DNA from: Gammaproteobacteria bacterium
GTDB lineage: Bacteria; Pseudomonadota; Gammaproteobacteria; GRL18
NCBI GenBank assembly: GCA_028571885.1
Contig: JAPVVU010000043.1
Coordinates: 1 to 12,820 of the forward strand
Length of the DNA stretch: 12,820 bases
Direction of reading: 5' to 3'
The notes under the pieces were generated by a model that saw nothing but the letters and a program-made list of their open reading frames with translations, made no database searches and was not told the origin of the DNA. The translations under genes were made by a program, and so were the position numbers. This document shows, in pieces, positions 1-7,440 of this stretch; within the stretch, counting starts at the first letter, position 1, and each line of letters begins with the position of its first letter.

Positions 1-183
1 AAATCCCATTCCCTCTGGATGAAAAGGGGGGCAGCAGATAGTACTTTTAAAAAGGGATGAGTTCGGATAAAATAGTTGACTAATTTGGTGTGATATTTGT
101 TGCTCAGCTTAAATGACTTCAATGACATACCCTTTAACCTGGAATAATCAGCGTATATTTCTTAATGACCACTGTTGAGCCCA
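1..183. other. Left-edge stretch without a recognisable gene
   Basis: Together with the hairpin at 184-254 and the short leader to 327, this is a gene-free stretch of about 330 bases. A frame is open on the plus strand from base 1 to a TGA at 58-60, and another to a TAG at 48-50. Either could be the last codons of a gene entering from the left, but so few codons cannot be assigned. No tRNA, operator or convincing promoter was seen. Confidence 0.4.
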
Positions 184-254
184 TGGTCACTTATTTTTCT
201 GACTTTAAGAACTCGCTGCGCTCAGACAATCAAAGTCAGAAAAATAAGCAACCA
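184..254. repeat. Long inverted repeat (17-bp perfect stem hairpin)
   Basis: Bases 190-206 (CTTATTTTTCTGACTTT) are perfectly complementary to 232-248, around a 25-base, GC-richer loop (207-231). Beyond a symmetric two-base mismatch, TGGT (184-187) pairs with ACCA (251-254), extending the structure. It ends about 75 bp before the zinc-ribbon start codon. It could be the 3' hairpin of a gene to the left, a REP/MITE-like dispersed palindrome, or a structured leader; the GC-rich loop with an AT-rich stem favours a dispersed element. The structure is certain, the role is not. Confidence 0.7.
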
Positions 255-327
255 CAGGCTCTTTGTAAATAATATGCTGAATAGTTACAATTATTCCAGG
301 TTCAACTCCAGAAAAAGGTAAGTTCAT

Positions 328-573
328 ATGTCTGAAGCACCCGGCTACAATCTTAATTGTCAGAAATGTCAGGTACAGTACAAACTGGATGATGTTGCTT
401 TTGACAAATCGTGTCAAAACAAACACACATTTTTGTTTATTTGCCCCGAATGCGGCGATTATAAGGCAACGGCTATGGCTAATGTACCACAGGAACAGTG
501 GAAAGAATTTGTCCCTGCGGATCAATTAGATGATTTATTACAAAGACATGCAGAAGCAATGAAAAGTCATTAA
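328..573 (+). CDS. Small zinc-ribbon-like protein, function unknown
   Basis: Encodes 81 residues with no signal peptide or membrane segment, so it is probably cytoplasmic. Two CxxC knuckles are visible, C11-x2-C14 and C39-x2-C42, with a further C29 between them; this is the pattern of a small zinc ribbon or rubredoxin-like metal site. The C-terminal third (about 53-81) is polar and charged and probably helical. The ATG at 328 has AAGG at 315-318, nine bases upstream, as a plausible ribosome binding site. It is the only complete plus-strand gene here and converges with the nirN-hemerythrin-cytochrome operon, so it is probably not part of it. I do not recognise a named family. A nucleic-acid-binding or metal-sensing role is possible but is inference. 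Cysteine spacing and a clean hairpin after the stop support a real gene. Confidence 0.75.
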   Translation: MSEAPGYNLNCQKCQVQYKLDDVAFDKSCQNKHTFLFICPECGDYKATAMANVPQEQWKEFVPADQLDDLLQRHAEAMKSH

Positions 574-582
574 ACACAATAT

Positions 583-605
583 TTCTCAGCTGTAGTCGCT
601 GAGAA
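583..605. terminator. Hairpin after the zinc-ribbon gene
   Basis: TTCTCAGC (583-590) pairs perfectly with GCTGAGAA (598-605) around a 7-base loop, ten bases after the stop codon. No T tract follows, so it is a weak intrinsic terminator at best. It may instead be a 3'-end protecting hairpin working with the one at 632-653. Confidence 0.45.
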
Positions 606-631
606 TTCCTGAGTTCGCTCTAATTGCTAAC

Positions 632-653
632 GGGTTTCTTAATGAACCCTTTT
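632..653 (+). terminator. Probable intrinsic terminator between convergent genes
   Basis: GGGTT (632-636) pairs with AACCC (645-649), with C638-G644 stacking inside a single-base bulge, and TTTT follows at 650-653. That is the layout of a rho-independent terminator for the plus-strand gene. The hairpin is built partly from the first copy of the tandem repeat that also covers the stop codon of the opposing cytochrome gene. Confidence 0.5.
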
Positions 654-666
654 CTTAATGAACCCG
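635..666. repeat. 16-bp tandem repeat over the stop codon of the class II cytochrome gene
   Basis: TTTCTTAATGAACCC occurs at 635-649 and again at 651-665, period 16, with 15 of 16 positions identical. Read on the minus strand, the copy inside the gene encodes the last codons (Val-His) plus TAA, and the second copy repeats the same bases beyond the stop. Confidence 0.85.
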
Positions 667-1107
667 GTAGAGAGCATGACAAGCAGTGCAGGTTGATAAT
701 ATTTGGTTTAATTGTGACAGGCTGTGATCCTTATCACCCAGTGACTCTGCATCCATCGCCATTTGATCAAAGGCTTTGTGAGTTGAAAGTCCCATTTTTT
801 TAGTGGCAAGTGGTAACTTAGCCATGATACCCGCGGGTACATGGGCCAGATCACCCGAACCCACTTTTTTTGCGGCATTAGCAATTTGAGTCATATCGTC
901 TTTTTCAATGCCGTCAGTGATCTGTTGAACTGCAATTAAAAAGTTTCGCATTTCAGTTAAGAAAAAAGTGCGTTCAGAGTCTTCAAAGAGTATTGTGGTT
1001 CGACCATCGGGAGCAAGTTCTGTATCACCGCTTATAATAAATTTATAAGCAAGAGCAGAGGCTATTGCAGTCATAATTAAAAATAAAATCCAGCCTAATT
1101 TAGCCAT
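655..1107 (-). CDS. Membrane-anchored class II c-type cytochrome (cytochrome c'-like)
   Basis: Encodes 150 residues. Residues 4-26 form a hydrophobic N-terminal segment, either an uncleaved anchor or a signal peptide. The remaining ~120 residues are helix-rich and presumably periplasmic. The only heme-binding motif is C140-T-A-C143-H144, six residues from the C-terminus. Heme attachment at the extreme C-terminal end of a four-helix bundle is the hallmark of class II cytochromes such as cytochrome c' and c-556. In cytochrome c' the heme is often five-coordinate and binds NO. Whether this one is five-coordinate cannot be read with confidence; several Met and His in the first half could be a sixth ligand. 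The ATG follows the hemerythrin TAA with no gap (TAAATG), so translation is probably coupled. Co-transcription with nirN suggests NO buffering or electron transfer, which is inference. Confidence 0.75.
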   Translation of the reverse strand: MAKLGWILFLIMTAIASALAYKFIISGDTELAPDGRTTILFEDSERTFFLTEMRNFLIAVQQITDGIEKDDMTQIANAAKKVGSGDLAHVPAGIMAKLPLATKKMGLSTHKAFDQMAMDAESLGDKDHSLSQLNQILSTCTACHALYRVH

Positions 1108-1677
1108 TTAATGTATACCTTTCTTATTTAATGCTTTTCCATATTCTTTATCCGTGCCATTAATATGTTTGATTAACCAGTCTTTAAGAAATTCCAGGGT
1201 ATCAACAATAGTGACATCTGAATTATTTTTATACTCTTCTAAAAAATGGTTAACTTTATCGATGAACGCTTTATGCTGCAGTTTATGTGCAGCTATATCA
1301 GCGTAATCATTGTCTTCCATAAGCTGCTCTTCTTTTTTAAAGTGGGTTTTTGTATAATCAACCAGCTCATCTAATGCTTTTTCTTCAAATTCTTTGCCAG
1401 TATAATAATGCACTGCTGTTTGCAGTTGATTGATCAAATTAAGCAATTTTTTGTGATCATTATCCATTTCTTCAATGCCGACACTGTATTCATCCTTCCA
1501 GACCAGATAACGGTTGGCCACCATTTTATTATGAATAAAAGGGATGGCTATCACGATAACCAGCATAATCCATGGCAGAGGGTGATCGGGTCCCATTAAG
1601 AAGCCCAGACCAACCATGACAATTGCTGTGACTGTTAATAAAACCATGCCGAAAGTACCAAGTGCTCTAAACATCAT
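1108..1677 (-). CDS. Membrane-anchored bacteriohemerythrin
   Basis: Encodes 189 residues. Two hydrophobic segments (about 8-28 and 34-49) form an N-terminal membrane hairpin. A complete hemerythrin domain follows (about 60-185) carrying all expected diiron ligands: H75 in the DNDHKKL motif, H112 and E116 in HFKKEE, H131 and H135 in HKLQH, and H171 and D176 in HINGTD. Bacteriohemerythrins bind O2 reversibly, and related proteins respond to NO or deliver O2 to membrane enzymes. A membrane-bound form beside NirN and a c'-like cytochrome would fit O2 scavenging or NO handling near the respiratory chain; this role is inferred. AGGAG at 1681-1685 lies only three bases before the first ATG (1677) and six before a second in-frame ATG (1674), so the true start may be 1674. 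It sits 45 bp after nirN. Confidence 0.9.
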   Translation of the reverse strand: MMFRALGTFGMVLLTVTAIVMVGLGFLMGPDHPLPWIMLVIVIAIPFIHNKMVANRYLVWKDEYSVGIEEMDNDHKKLLNLINQLQTAVHYYTGKEFEEKALDELVDYTKTHFKKEEQLMEDNDYADIAAHKLQHKAFIDKVNHFLEEYKNNSDVTIVDTLEFLKDWLIKHINGTDKEYGKALNKKGIH

Positions 1678-1722
1678 TTTCTCCTAAACATATTCTTCTA
1701 AATAGCTTTAATAATTACTTAA

Positions 1723-3303
1723 TTAATGACTGGTGCCTTCTTCCAGATGCGTTTTATTATAAACATTATATTTACCAGAAGGCTTTTTCATTGGCAAACG
1801 TGTGACTTCTTCGAGTGTTTGGGCATCATAAACAATAATCGCCCCGTCATCTTCCCATATACTCAGCAAAGCATAGCGCCCATCTTTAGTGAATTCAACA
1901 TGTGCTGCTGTTTTTCCCGGTACTGGTTGTAAAGTTTTAACGATTTCTAATGTCTTTTTATCAATGATATGAACCAGATCTTTATGAGGTCCAAAAAAAA
2001 CATCCACCCAGGCATAAGGACTTTTCTCATGACTGCGCATAAAAAAACCGGGTCCTTTGGTTTTTATTTTTTTAATCGTCTTCCAATTGCTGGTATCAAT
2101 AATAGAAACAATGCCTTCTTTTATATTTGGGGTGGCAATAACACGGGTATCTTTATACTTCCAGCTGATGCCTGAACTCAGGTGAGGCATGCCGGGCAAA
2201 TCAATATCGCTGACTTTACGTCCGGAGGCAATATTTATGACCTGACCACCCTGTGGTAAGCGTTCACCTTTTGGCCGGGCAGCACCAATAATATGTGAGT
2301 AATTTTGATCAAAGAAAAAATCATCCAAATAGTTATTGAGTTTTATTCGGCGTATGCTAAACGGCTTGCCTGTATAGTCAGGCATTTCATATCGATAATC
2401 GTGAACAAATATTTTTTTGTCAATATAAGGGATTTCCCAGACTTCCGGGAAATCTTTTAGAGCCAGAATAAAACTTTGTCGGGGTGCTGCTGTGTAGACG
2501 GCACTCACCCGTGAACTTTCACCCGCTTCATTGACCACAGGAATCAGCTTAATGGGGGATAAATCATGAGCATTAAGTATCACAGCAGTATGGGGTAAAG
2601 TGTTTCCCACGATAATATATTGTCCATCATCTGAGACTGCCAGATTTCGAGTATTAATGCCGACTCGAATGTCTGCAATCACTTTTAGATTATAAATATC
2701 AAATTTGGTTATCCAGCCGTCACGAGAGGCAAAATACACATATCGGCCATCTTTGGAGTACTTGGGGCCACCATGCAGGGCATTATGGGTTTTGAGGCGA
2801 TAGATAGGTTTAAATTTGTCACCATCAAGTAAAGTCACATGATGATCACCAATTTCAACCACCAAAAACAGGTTCTGTAAATCCGCTGTAAAAACAGGCG
2901 TATCACCCAATGTTTCAGGTGCATTTGTTATCTTATGGCTTTGTTTGATTGCGCTCATGTCCCATTCAGGTGAATGCTCAGGTTTGCTGTAGATGTATTT
3001 GACCAGTGTGTCGATTTCAATATTGGACAGCAATGTGTCAAAAGCCGGCATTTGAGTAGCAACACGACCATTTTTAATGACTAAAGCGGCTGCTTCAGGC
3101 TTTAGACGTTTGAAGCTTTGCGGAATAAGAGGAGGGCCGACAATACCGAGCCTGTCTTCGCCGTGACAGCTGGCACAATGCTTTTTAAATATTTGTTTCT
3201 TAAGATCTTGTTTCTTGGAAGCCTGAGTGCTGTTATTGATAGTGCCGGCATAAGCATTCATACAGAATGAAACTGTCAGGAAAAAAACAGGGATTATTTT
3301 CAT
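1723..3303 (-). CDS. nirN: NirN, dihydro-heme d1 dehydrogenase (cytochrome c + d1 propeller)
   Basis: Encodes 526 residues. A signal peptide with an AYA-G cleavage site near residue 19 places it in the periplasm. A cytochrome c domain follows, with C43-A-S-C46-H47 and a likely axial Met in TQMPAF (M85). An eight-bladed NirS/NirF-type d1 propeller fills about 130-526. The THNALHGGPK stretch (172-181), the following KYSKDGRYVYFASRDGW region and the C-terminal KKPSGKYNVYNK motif match the NirN family rather than NirS. Characterised NirN oxidises the propionate side chain of dihydro-heme d1 to acrylate and passes heme d1 to NirS. The length is slightly above the usual ~490. It heads a separate operon with hemerythrin and cytochrome genes, rather than lying at the end of the nirC-J operon. 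The assignment could be confused with another NirS-like d1 protein, but I consider NirN well supported. Confidence 0.88.
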   Translation of the reverse strand: MKIIPVFFLTVSFCMNAYAGTINNSTQASKKQDLKKQIFKKHCASCHGEDRLGIVGPPLIPQSFKRLKPEAAALVIKNGRVATQMPAFDTLLSNIEIDTLVKYIYSKPEHSPEWDMSAIKQSHKITNAPETLGDTPVFTADLQNLFLVVEIGDHHVTLLDGDKFKPIYRLKTHNALHGGPKYSKDGRYVYFASRDGWITKFDIYNLKVIADIRVGINTRNLAVSDDGQYIIVGNTLPHTAVILNAHDLSPIKLIPVVNEAGESSRVSAVYTAAPRQSFILALKDFPEVWEIPYIDKKIFVHDYRYEMPDYTGKPFSIRRIKLNNYLDDFFFDQNYSHIIGAARPKGERLPQGGQVINIASGRKVSDIDLPGMPHLSSGISWKYKDTRVIATPNIKEGIVSIIDTSNWKTIKKIKTKGPGFFMRSHEKSPYAWVDVFFGPHKDLVHIIDKKTLEIVKTLQPVPGKTAAHVEFTKDGRYALLSIWEDDGAIIVYDAQTLEEVTRLPMKKPSGKYNVYNKTHLEEGTSH

Positions 3304-3337
3304 AGAGTGATATTTATTTTTTGAGAGACTATTTCAG

Positions 3338-3380
3338 ATTATAGCCTTAGAAAAGTAATTGAACCATTGATTCTTGTCAA
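3338..3380 (-). promoter_or_regulatory. FNR/DNR-type box and -10 for the nirN operon
   Basis: On the minus strand TTGACAAGAATCAA (3367-3380) matches the FNR/DNR consensus TTGAT-N4-ATCAA with a single mismatch (C for T at position 5). Its centre lies about 33 bp upstream of the centre of a perfect TATAAT (3338-3343). That geometry fits a class II activator site centred near -41.5, with transcription starting around 3332, some 29 bases before the nirN ATG. Expression should rise under low O2 or NO, in step with the nirS region. Confidence 0.75.
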
Positions 3381-3401
3381 GAAAAAAAGGACAAATGAGT
3401 A

Positions 3402-5930
3402 TCACTCTAACGGGTCTGAAAAAATACTCGTTTCCTTTATACTTTTGTCATAATGTTGCTTCAGCCAATTAAAAAATATCTGTTTTTCAAGGGGCTTGCT
3501 CATGAGATATCCCTGAGCAGTATCGCAGCCGAGTTTTTGCAAATTATTATAGATATCGACATGTTCAACACCTTCGGCAACAATGCGAAGTCCAAGATTG
3601 TGACCTAATTCAATGGTTGAGCGGACAATAACATCATCACTTTTATTTCTATCAACTTCCATAACAAACGATTTATCAATCTTCAGCTCATTAACAGGGA
3701 ATCTTTTCAAATAAGCCAGTGAAGAAAAACCAGTACCAAAGTCATCTATAGAAAGAATAATACCCATAGCTGAAAAAGCACTTAAAACATCCAGAGAACG
3801 CTTTGGGTTGGACATCATCGCACTTTCAGTGATCTCAAGAGTAATGTATTTACTTTCAATATTGTATCTCTTTAAACAATCTTTTACGACCACACACATT
3901 TTACGGTTTCTAAGATTTTGTACGGAAAGATTAATAGAAATATTGATGAGAAAACCAGACTTATGACAGTCACTGCAAAAAGATATGGCTTGTTCAATAA
4001 TCCATTCAGTTAAGTCATTGATAAAACTAACTTGTTCCGCCAGCTTAATAATATTTTCCGGGTTAACAAAACCCGAGTCTGGATGATTCCATCGAAGCAG
4101 AGCTTCTGCACCTGAAACTTTATTACTGGTTAATGAGAGTTTGGGCTGAAAATATACCTCCAGTTCATTATTTTCAAGTGCTTTTTTTAGATCGGCAACC
4201 AGTGCAAGCCGATCAATTGAATTATCGTCTTCCTCAGGATTATAGTGACTATAATTTCGATTGTTTTTCTTTGCGACGTACATGGCAACATCTGCATGTT
4301 GCATTAATGTATGAATGTCTTCACCATCGCGTGGATAGACAGCTATTCCAATGCTAACGCCAATATGAAGTTTGTGGTCATTGACATTAAAAGGAATTTC
4401 GATTGATTCATTGATTTTTTCAGCAGCAATGATTGCCTGAACTGCATTGGTATCAGGTAATAAAATAGCAAACTCATCACCGCCTAAGCGGGCAATAGTA
4501 TCATTATCCCGTAATAATTTTGTAAAGCGTTTACCCACTTCTATTAATAGCTGATCACCAATATGATGTCCGAGTGTATCATTGACTTCCTTGAACTGGT
4601 TAAGGTCAAGTATAAGCAATGACAGTTTATTTTTATTTCGTCTGTATAATGATAAATGGTAGTTTAACCGTTCTTTCAACATCGCTCTATTTGGTAAACC
4701 GGTGAGCTCATCGTGTAATGTCTGATATTCTAACTTTTCTTGTCGGCTGGCGACTTGAAGCCGCATTTCTTCATAGGCATTAACTAATATCCTGGTTTCA
4801 TTTGTTTTGGTATGCTTTTGAAGATCATGATGACTGCCTGTTACTTTTGATTTGAGTGCATCAGCAATAGCGGCTATTGGTTTAAATATCATGCGTTCAA
4901 TTGAAATCAGCATTGATACAATATAAAAAATAAAAAGCACAATTATTGTGCTTAAAATGATATTTTTAGTTCTTGCCGTATTGGTTAAACGTGTAACAAT
5001 TTCTTTATCCTGATTTTTTAATGTATGTTGTAATTCATCTAAAAATGATAATAATTGCGCCAGTTTCGGAATAATAACATCATGCATCATCGAAGTATCA
5101 GTACGCCATTGTGCTGAATTGTGAATTTCTTTAACCTGTTCGAATCCAGATTTCCATTTATGAGCAGCAGTTAAAATCTCTTTAACTGCATTAGAACCTT
5201 CAAAATTAAGTTTATTCTTTCGGTCAAGAATTTTTAATTGGGCAATATTCTGCACAAACTGTACATAATATTTTTCAATATTAATTTCCTGTCGTTTTAG
5301 TCCTCGTTCATTAAATGAACCCATTCTATTGGCAATATAAATTCTAAATTCAGATGTGAGAGCTGACCAGATACGCTGTGTTTGAACAAAAGTTTTAAAG
5401 GTAAATAAATCATCAGAAATCATTTTATTGTCAAATTCGTCAATAGCAATAGAAATTGCACCAAAGATTTTGTTCGCACCAGGTTCTATTTGAGTAAAAA
5501 CAATGTTTATAGAAGGATATTGCAGTGTTGAATTTGTTCGCACATTGAATAATATTTGTACCTCATCATCCAGTTCATGAATTAAAGTTTTAATTTTTTT
5601 CAGTGACTCACTGAGGCTATTTATTTTAAATTCAGGATGTTTTTGTAATTGGCTAAGATTTTCCTGGGCAATCTTAATATCTTGTGAATAATTTTTTCTA
5701 TTAATCGACTGATCGGTGGCGATTAAAAAAAGATTAATAAAATGATAGGCATCAAAAATGTTGGTACGAATTTTATCGACTAATAGTAATTGTTTAGAAA
5801 CAGAAGAGAGTTGAGAAAAAGCTTCATCAGAAATTTTGTTTGAATTGTAGTGGCTGATAATGGTGCCGATGATTAGCATACTGCCAAAAATAAGCGCCAG
5901 GGTAATAAAACGAGCCCTGAGACTAGGCAT
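3402..5930 (-). CDS. Membrane-bound GGDEF-EAL c-di-GMP signalling protein
   Basis: Numbering from the ATG at 5930 gives 842 residues. A membrane segment at about 8-26 is followed by a largely helical, presumably periplasmic sensor region (about 30-322), a second membrane segment (323-343) and a HAMP-like linker. The GGDEF domain (about 400-560) has an intact GGDEF at 483-487 and an RDND inhibitory I-site at 474-477. The EAL domain (about 578-835) has E609-A-L, N667, E702, DDFGTG at 729-734, K750 and E786-G-V-E789. Both diguanylate cyclase and phosphodiesterase activities could therefore be retained. The sensor region matches no domain I can name. An in-frame TTG at 5951 would add seven residues; neither start has a good Shine-Dalgarno, and I prefer the ATG. 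The gene lies between the nirJ and nirN operons, same strand, with its own promoter. Confidence 0.92.
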   Translation of the reverse strand: MPSLRARFITLALIFGSMLIIGTIISHYNSNKISDEAFSQLSSVSKQLLLVDKIRTNIFDAYHFINLFLIATDQSINRKNYSQDIKIAQENLSQLQKHPEFKINSLSESLKKIKTLIHELDDEVQILFNVRTNSTLQYPSINIVFTQIEPGANKIFGAISIAIDEFDNKMISDDLFTFKTFVQTQRIWSALTSEFRIYIANRMGSFNERGLKRQEINIEKYYVQFVQNIAQLKILDRKNKLNFEGSNAVKEILTAAHKWKSGFEQVKEIHNSAQWRTDTSMMHDVIIPKLAQLLSFLDELQHTLKNQDKEIVTRLTNTARTKNIILSTIIVLFIFYIVSMLISIERMIFKPIAAIADALKSKVTGSHHDLQKHTKTNETRILVNAYEEMRLQVASRQEKLEYQTLHDELTGLPNRAMLKERLNYHLSLYRRNKNKLSLLILDLNQFKEVNDTLGHHIGDQLLIEVGKRFTKLLRDNDTIARLGGDEFAILLPDTNAVQAIIAAEKINESIEIPFNVNDHKLHIGVSIGIAVYPRDGEDIHTLMQHADVAMYVAKKNNRNYSHYNPEEDDNSIDRLALVADLKKALENNELEVYFQPKLSLTSNKVSGAEALLRWNHPDSGFVNPENIIKLAEQVSFINDLTEWIIEQAISFCSDCHKSGFLINISINLSVQNLRNRKMCVVVKDCLKRYNIESKYITLEITESAMMSNPKRSLDVLSAFSAMGIILSIDDFGTGFSSLAYLKRFPVNELKIDKSFVMEVDRNKSDDVIVRSTIELGHNLGLRIVAEGVEHVDIYNNLQKLGCDTAQGYLMSKPLEKQIFFNWLKQHYDKSIKETSIFSDPLE

Positions 5931-5998
5931 TTTTTGTTGTTTATGAGTCAAAGAGAAGCCACAACTTTTATTATTGTTAATATTCTTTTACATAATAT

Positions 5999-6027
5999 AA
6001 TCTAGTGCCTAGCTCATATTTTGTCAA
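5999..6027 (-). promoter_or_regulatory. Sigma70-like promoter of the GGDEF-EAL gene
   Basis: On the minus strand a perfect -35 TTGACA (6022-6027) is separated by exactly 17 bases from TAGATT (5999-6004; four of six match TATAAT). Transcription would start near 5992, about 40-60 bases before the candidate start codons. No FNR-type box overlaps it, so this gene appears to be regulated separately from the nir genes around it. Confidence 0.55.
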
Positions 6028-6074
6028 AAAATAATGGAAAATAACAATTGGACGAAGCACTAATTTCTACTCAT

Positions 6075-6251
6075 TAGTGTCCATTCTATTTCTAAATAGC
6101 TGTTTCTGAATAGTGTCCATTGAGTACCAGAGCATGTGATGCATTATTTCGCGATTTGATGCTAATCTGAGCGAAGTAATGTATTGCATGCTCTGGTACG
6201 ATGCCTGAATAAAAAGTGGATACTATTTCGGAACTATTTAGCTATTTATAG
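6075..6251. mobile_element. MITE-like nested inverted-repeat element
   Basis: Imperfect terminal inverted repeats lie at 6092-6119 and 6217-6241. The outer eight bases CTAAATAG are perfect and 13 of the inner 17 positions match; the left arm has three extra bases. A 6-bp direct repeat CTATTT abuts both outer ends (6086-6091 and 6242-6247), as a target duplication would, though the AT-rich context makes chance possible. Inside, 6124-6152 pairs with 6171-6199 over 29 bp: 25 Watson-Crick pairs and four that are G.U in a plus-strand RNA, around an 18-base loop. TAGTGTCCATT occurs at 6075-6085 and again at 6111-6121. No coding capacity is present. With the promoter at 5999-6027 this accounts for the roughly 310-330-bp gap upstream of the GGDEF-EAL gene. 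Lying about 20 bp beyond the nirJ stop, it may also end or stabilise the nir operon transcript. Confidence 0.6.
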
Positions 6252-6262
6252 AAGCACACTTG

Positions 6263-7405
6263 TTAAGTGATGCCAATTTCTTCATCAGTTAAATAACAGG
6301 CAGGATCTTCTGCCCAGAAGTTATCAGTTGTCTGCCAGGCTCTGACGCGAGTATTGCCATTGCAGATTTTTAGATACTGACATTTTGCACAACGGCCTTC
6401 AACGGGGCGAGGGCTTTGTTTGAGGCCTGCCATCAATGGATCAGAGGTGTCTTGCCAGATCTCTGAAAAAGGACGATCTTTCACATTACCAAGGGAATAA
6501 TTCCACCACATGGTATCAGGATGAACTTTGCCGAGGTTATCGATATTAGCGATATTGACCCCGGATGAATTTCCTCCCCATTGATCCAGGCGTGCCTTGA
6601 TCGCTTCAGCCTGCTCCGGGTAATGTTCTTTGACCCAATGGTAGAGATACAGACCATCAGCATCATTGTTACCCGTGACGTATTCACGATGGATCCCCTG
6701 TTTTATTTCATTGATGCAGTGTTCAAAGAGAAAATCCAGGGATTTTCGCGTTGCCTGGTGATAAACATCATCTTTTCGGTTCTTATTGCCCCGGCCTGCA
6801 TAGTTAAGATGGGAAAGATAAAACTTATCAACCCCTTCGTCTTCCATCAGTTGTAACAGGTCAGGGAGCTCGTCAGCATTGTCCTGAGTCAGGGTAAATC
6901 GCAGACCCACTTTAATGTCATTTTTTTTACACAGACGAATGCCCTTGATTGATTCTTTATAGGCACCTTCTTTACGTCGAAAGACATCATGAGTTGCTTC
7001 AACGCCATCAATACTGATGCCGACATAGTTGTAATTGACGTCGGCAATTTTTTTGATATTTTCTTCAGTGATCAATGTACCATTGGTTGACAGTCCCACA
7101 TAAAAGCCCATATCCCTGGCATGATGTGAAATTTCAAAAATATCATCTCGTAATAGTGGTTCACCACCTGATAGAATCAGTACCGGAACGCCAAAGCCCT
7201 TTAAATCATCCATCACTGTAAAGACTTCATCCGTGGATAATTCACCTTTAAAATGTGTGTCTGCAGAAATGGAGTAGCAATGTTTACAGGTAAGATTACA
7301 GCGTCGTATTAAATTCCAGATAACAACGGGACCTGGAGGATTGCGTTTAGCACCCAGAGGTGTTGGATTAATGACTTCGTTTAGGTATTGAGAGATTCTG
7401 AACAT
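6263..7405 (-). CDS. nirJ: NirJ, radical SAM enzyme of heme d1 synthesis
   Basis: Encodes 380 residues, the normal length for NirJ. The radical-SAM cluster motif is C36-x3-C40-x2-C43, followed by GGEP at 80-83 for SAM binding. A C-terminal cysteine set, C339-x2-C342-x5-C348-x21-C370, would bind an auxiliary iron-sulfur cluster of the SPASM/twitch type. NirJ acts in the cytoplasm on 12,18-didecarboxysiroheme, removing propionate side chains on the way to the d1 macrocycle. The neighbours nirD-L-G-H supply its substrate and nirF and nirN act later, so the context agrees. It is the last gene of the nirC-J operon, 35 bp after nirH. The ribosome binding site is weak. Related enzymes are AhbC and AhbD of alternative heme synthesis; the nir context decides for NirJ. 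Confidence 0.95.
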   Translation of the reverse strand: MFRISQYLNEVINPTPLGAKRNPPGPVVIWNLIRRCNLTCKHCYSISADTHFKGELSTDEVFTVMDDLKGFGVPVLILSGGEPLLRDDIFEISHHARDMGFYVGLSTNGTLITEENIKKIADVNYNYVGISIDGVEATHDVFRRKEGAYKESIKGIRLCKKNDIKVGLRFTLTQDNADELPDLLQLMEDEGVDKFYLSHLNYAGRGNKNRKDDVYHQATRKSLDFLFEHCINEIKQGIHREYVTGNNDADGLYLYHWVKEHYPEQAEAIKARLDQWGGNSSGVNIANIDNLGKVHPDTMWWNYSLGNVKDRPFSEIWQDTSDPLMAGLKQSPRPVEGRCAKCQYLKICNGNTRVRAWQTTDNFWAEDPACYLTDEEIGIT

Positions 7406-7440
7406 AATTAACCGTTTGATAAACTTAAGAGAATAAGTGT

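Noticed and set aside
1..60. 3' end of a protein-coding gene entering from the left
   Set aside because: Two different frames are open over a few codons and neither gives a recognisable C-terminus, so no gene is called.
205..525. 106-codon minus-strand frame overlapping the zinc-ribbon gene
   Set aside because: It overlaps a better-supported plus-strand gene with CxxC motifs and a ribosome binding site, it covers the hairpin, and its product looks like random hydrophobic sequence.
764..775. TTTGATCAAA as an FNR site inside the class II cytochrome gene
   Set aside because: It lacks the four-base spacer between half sites and lies within a coding region.
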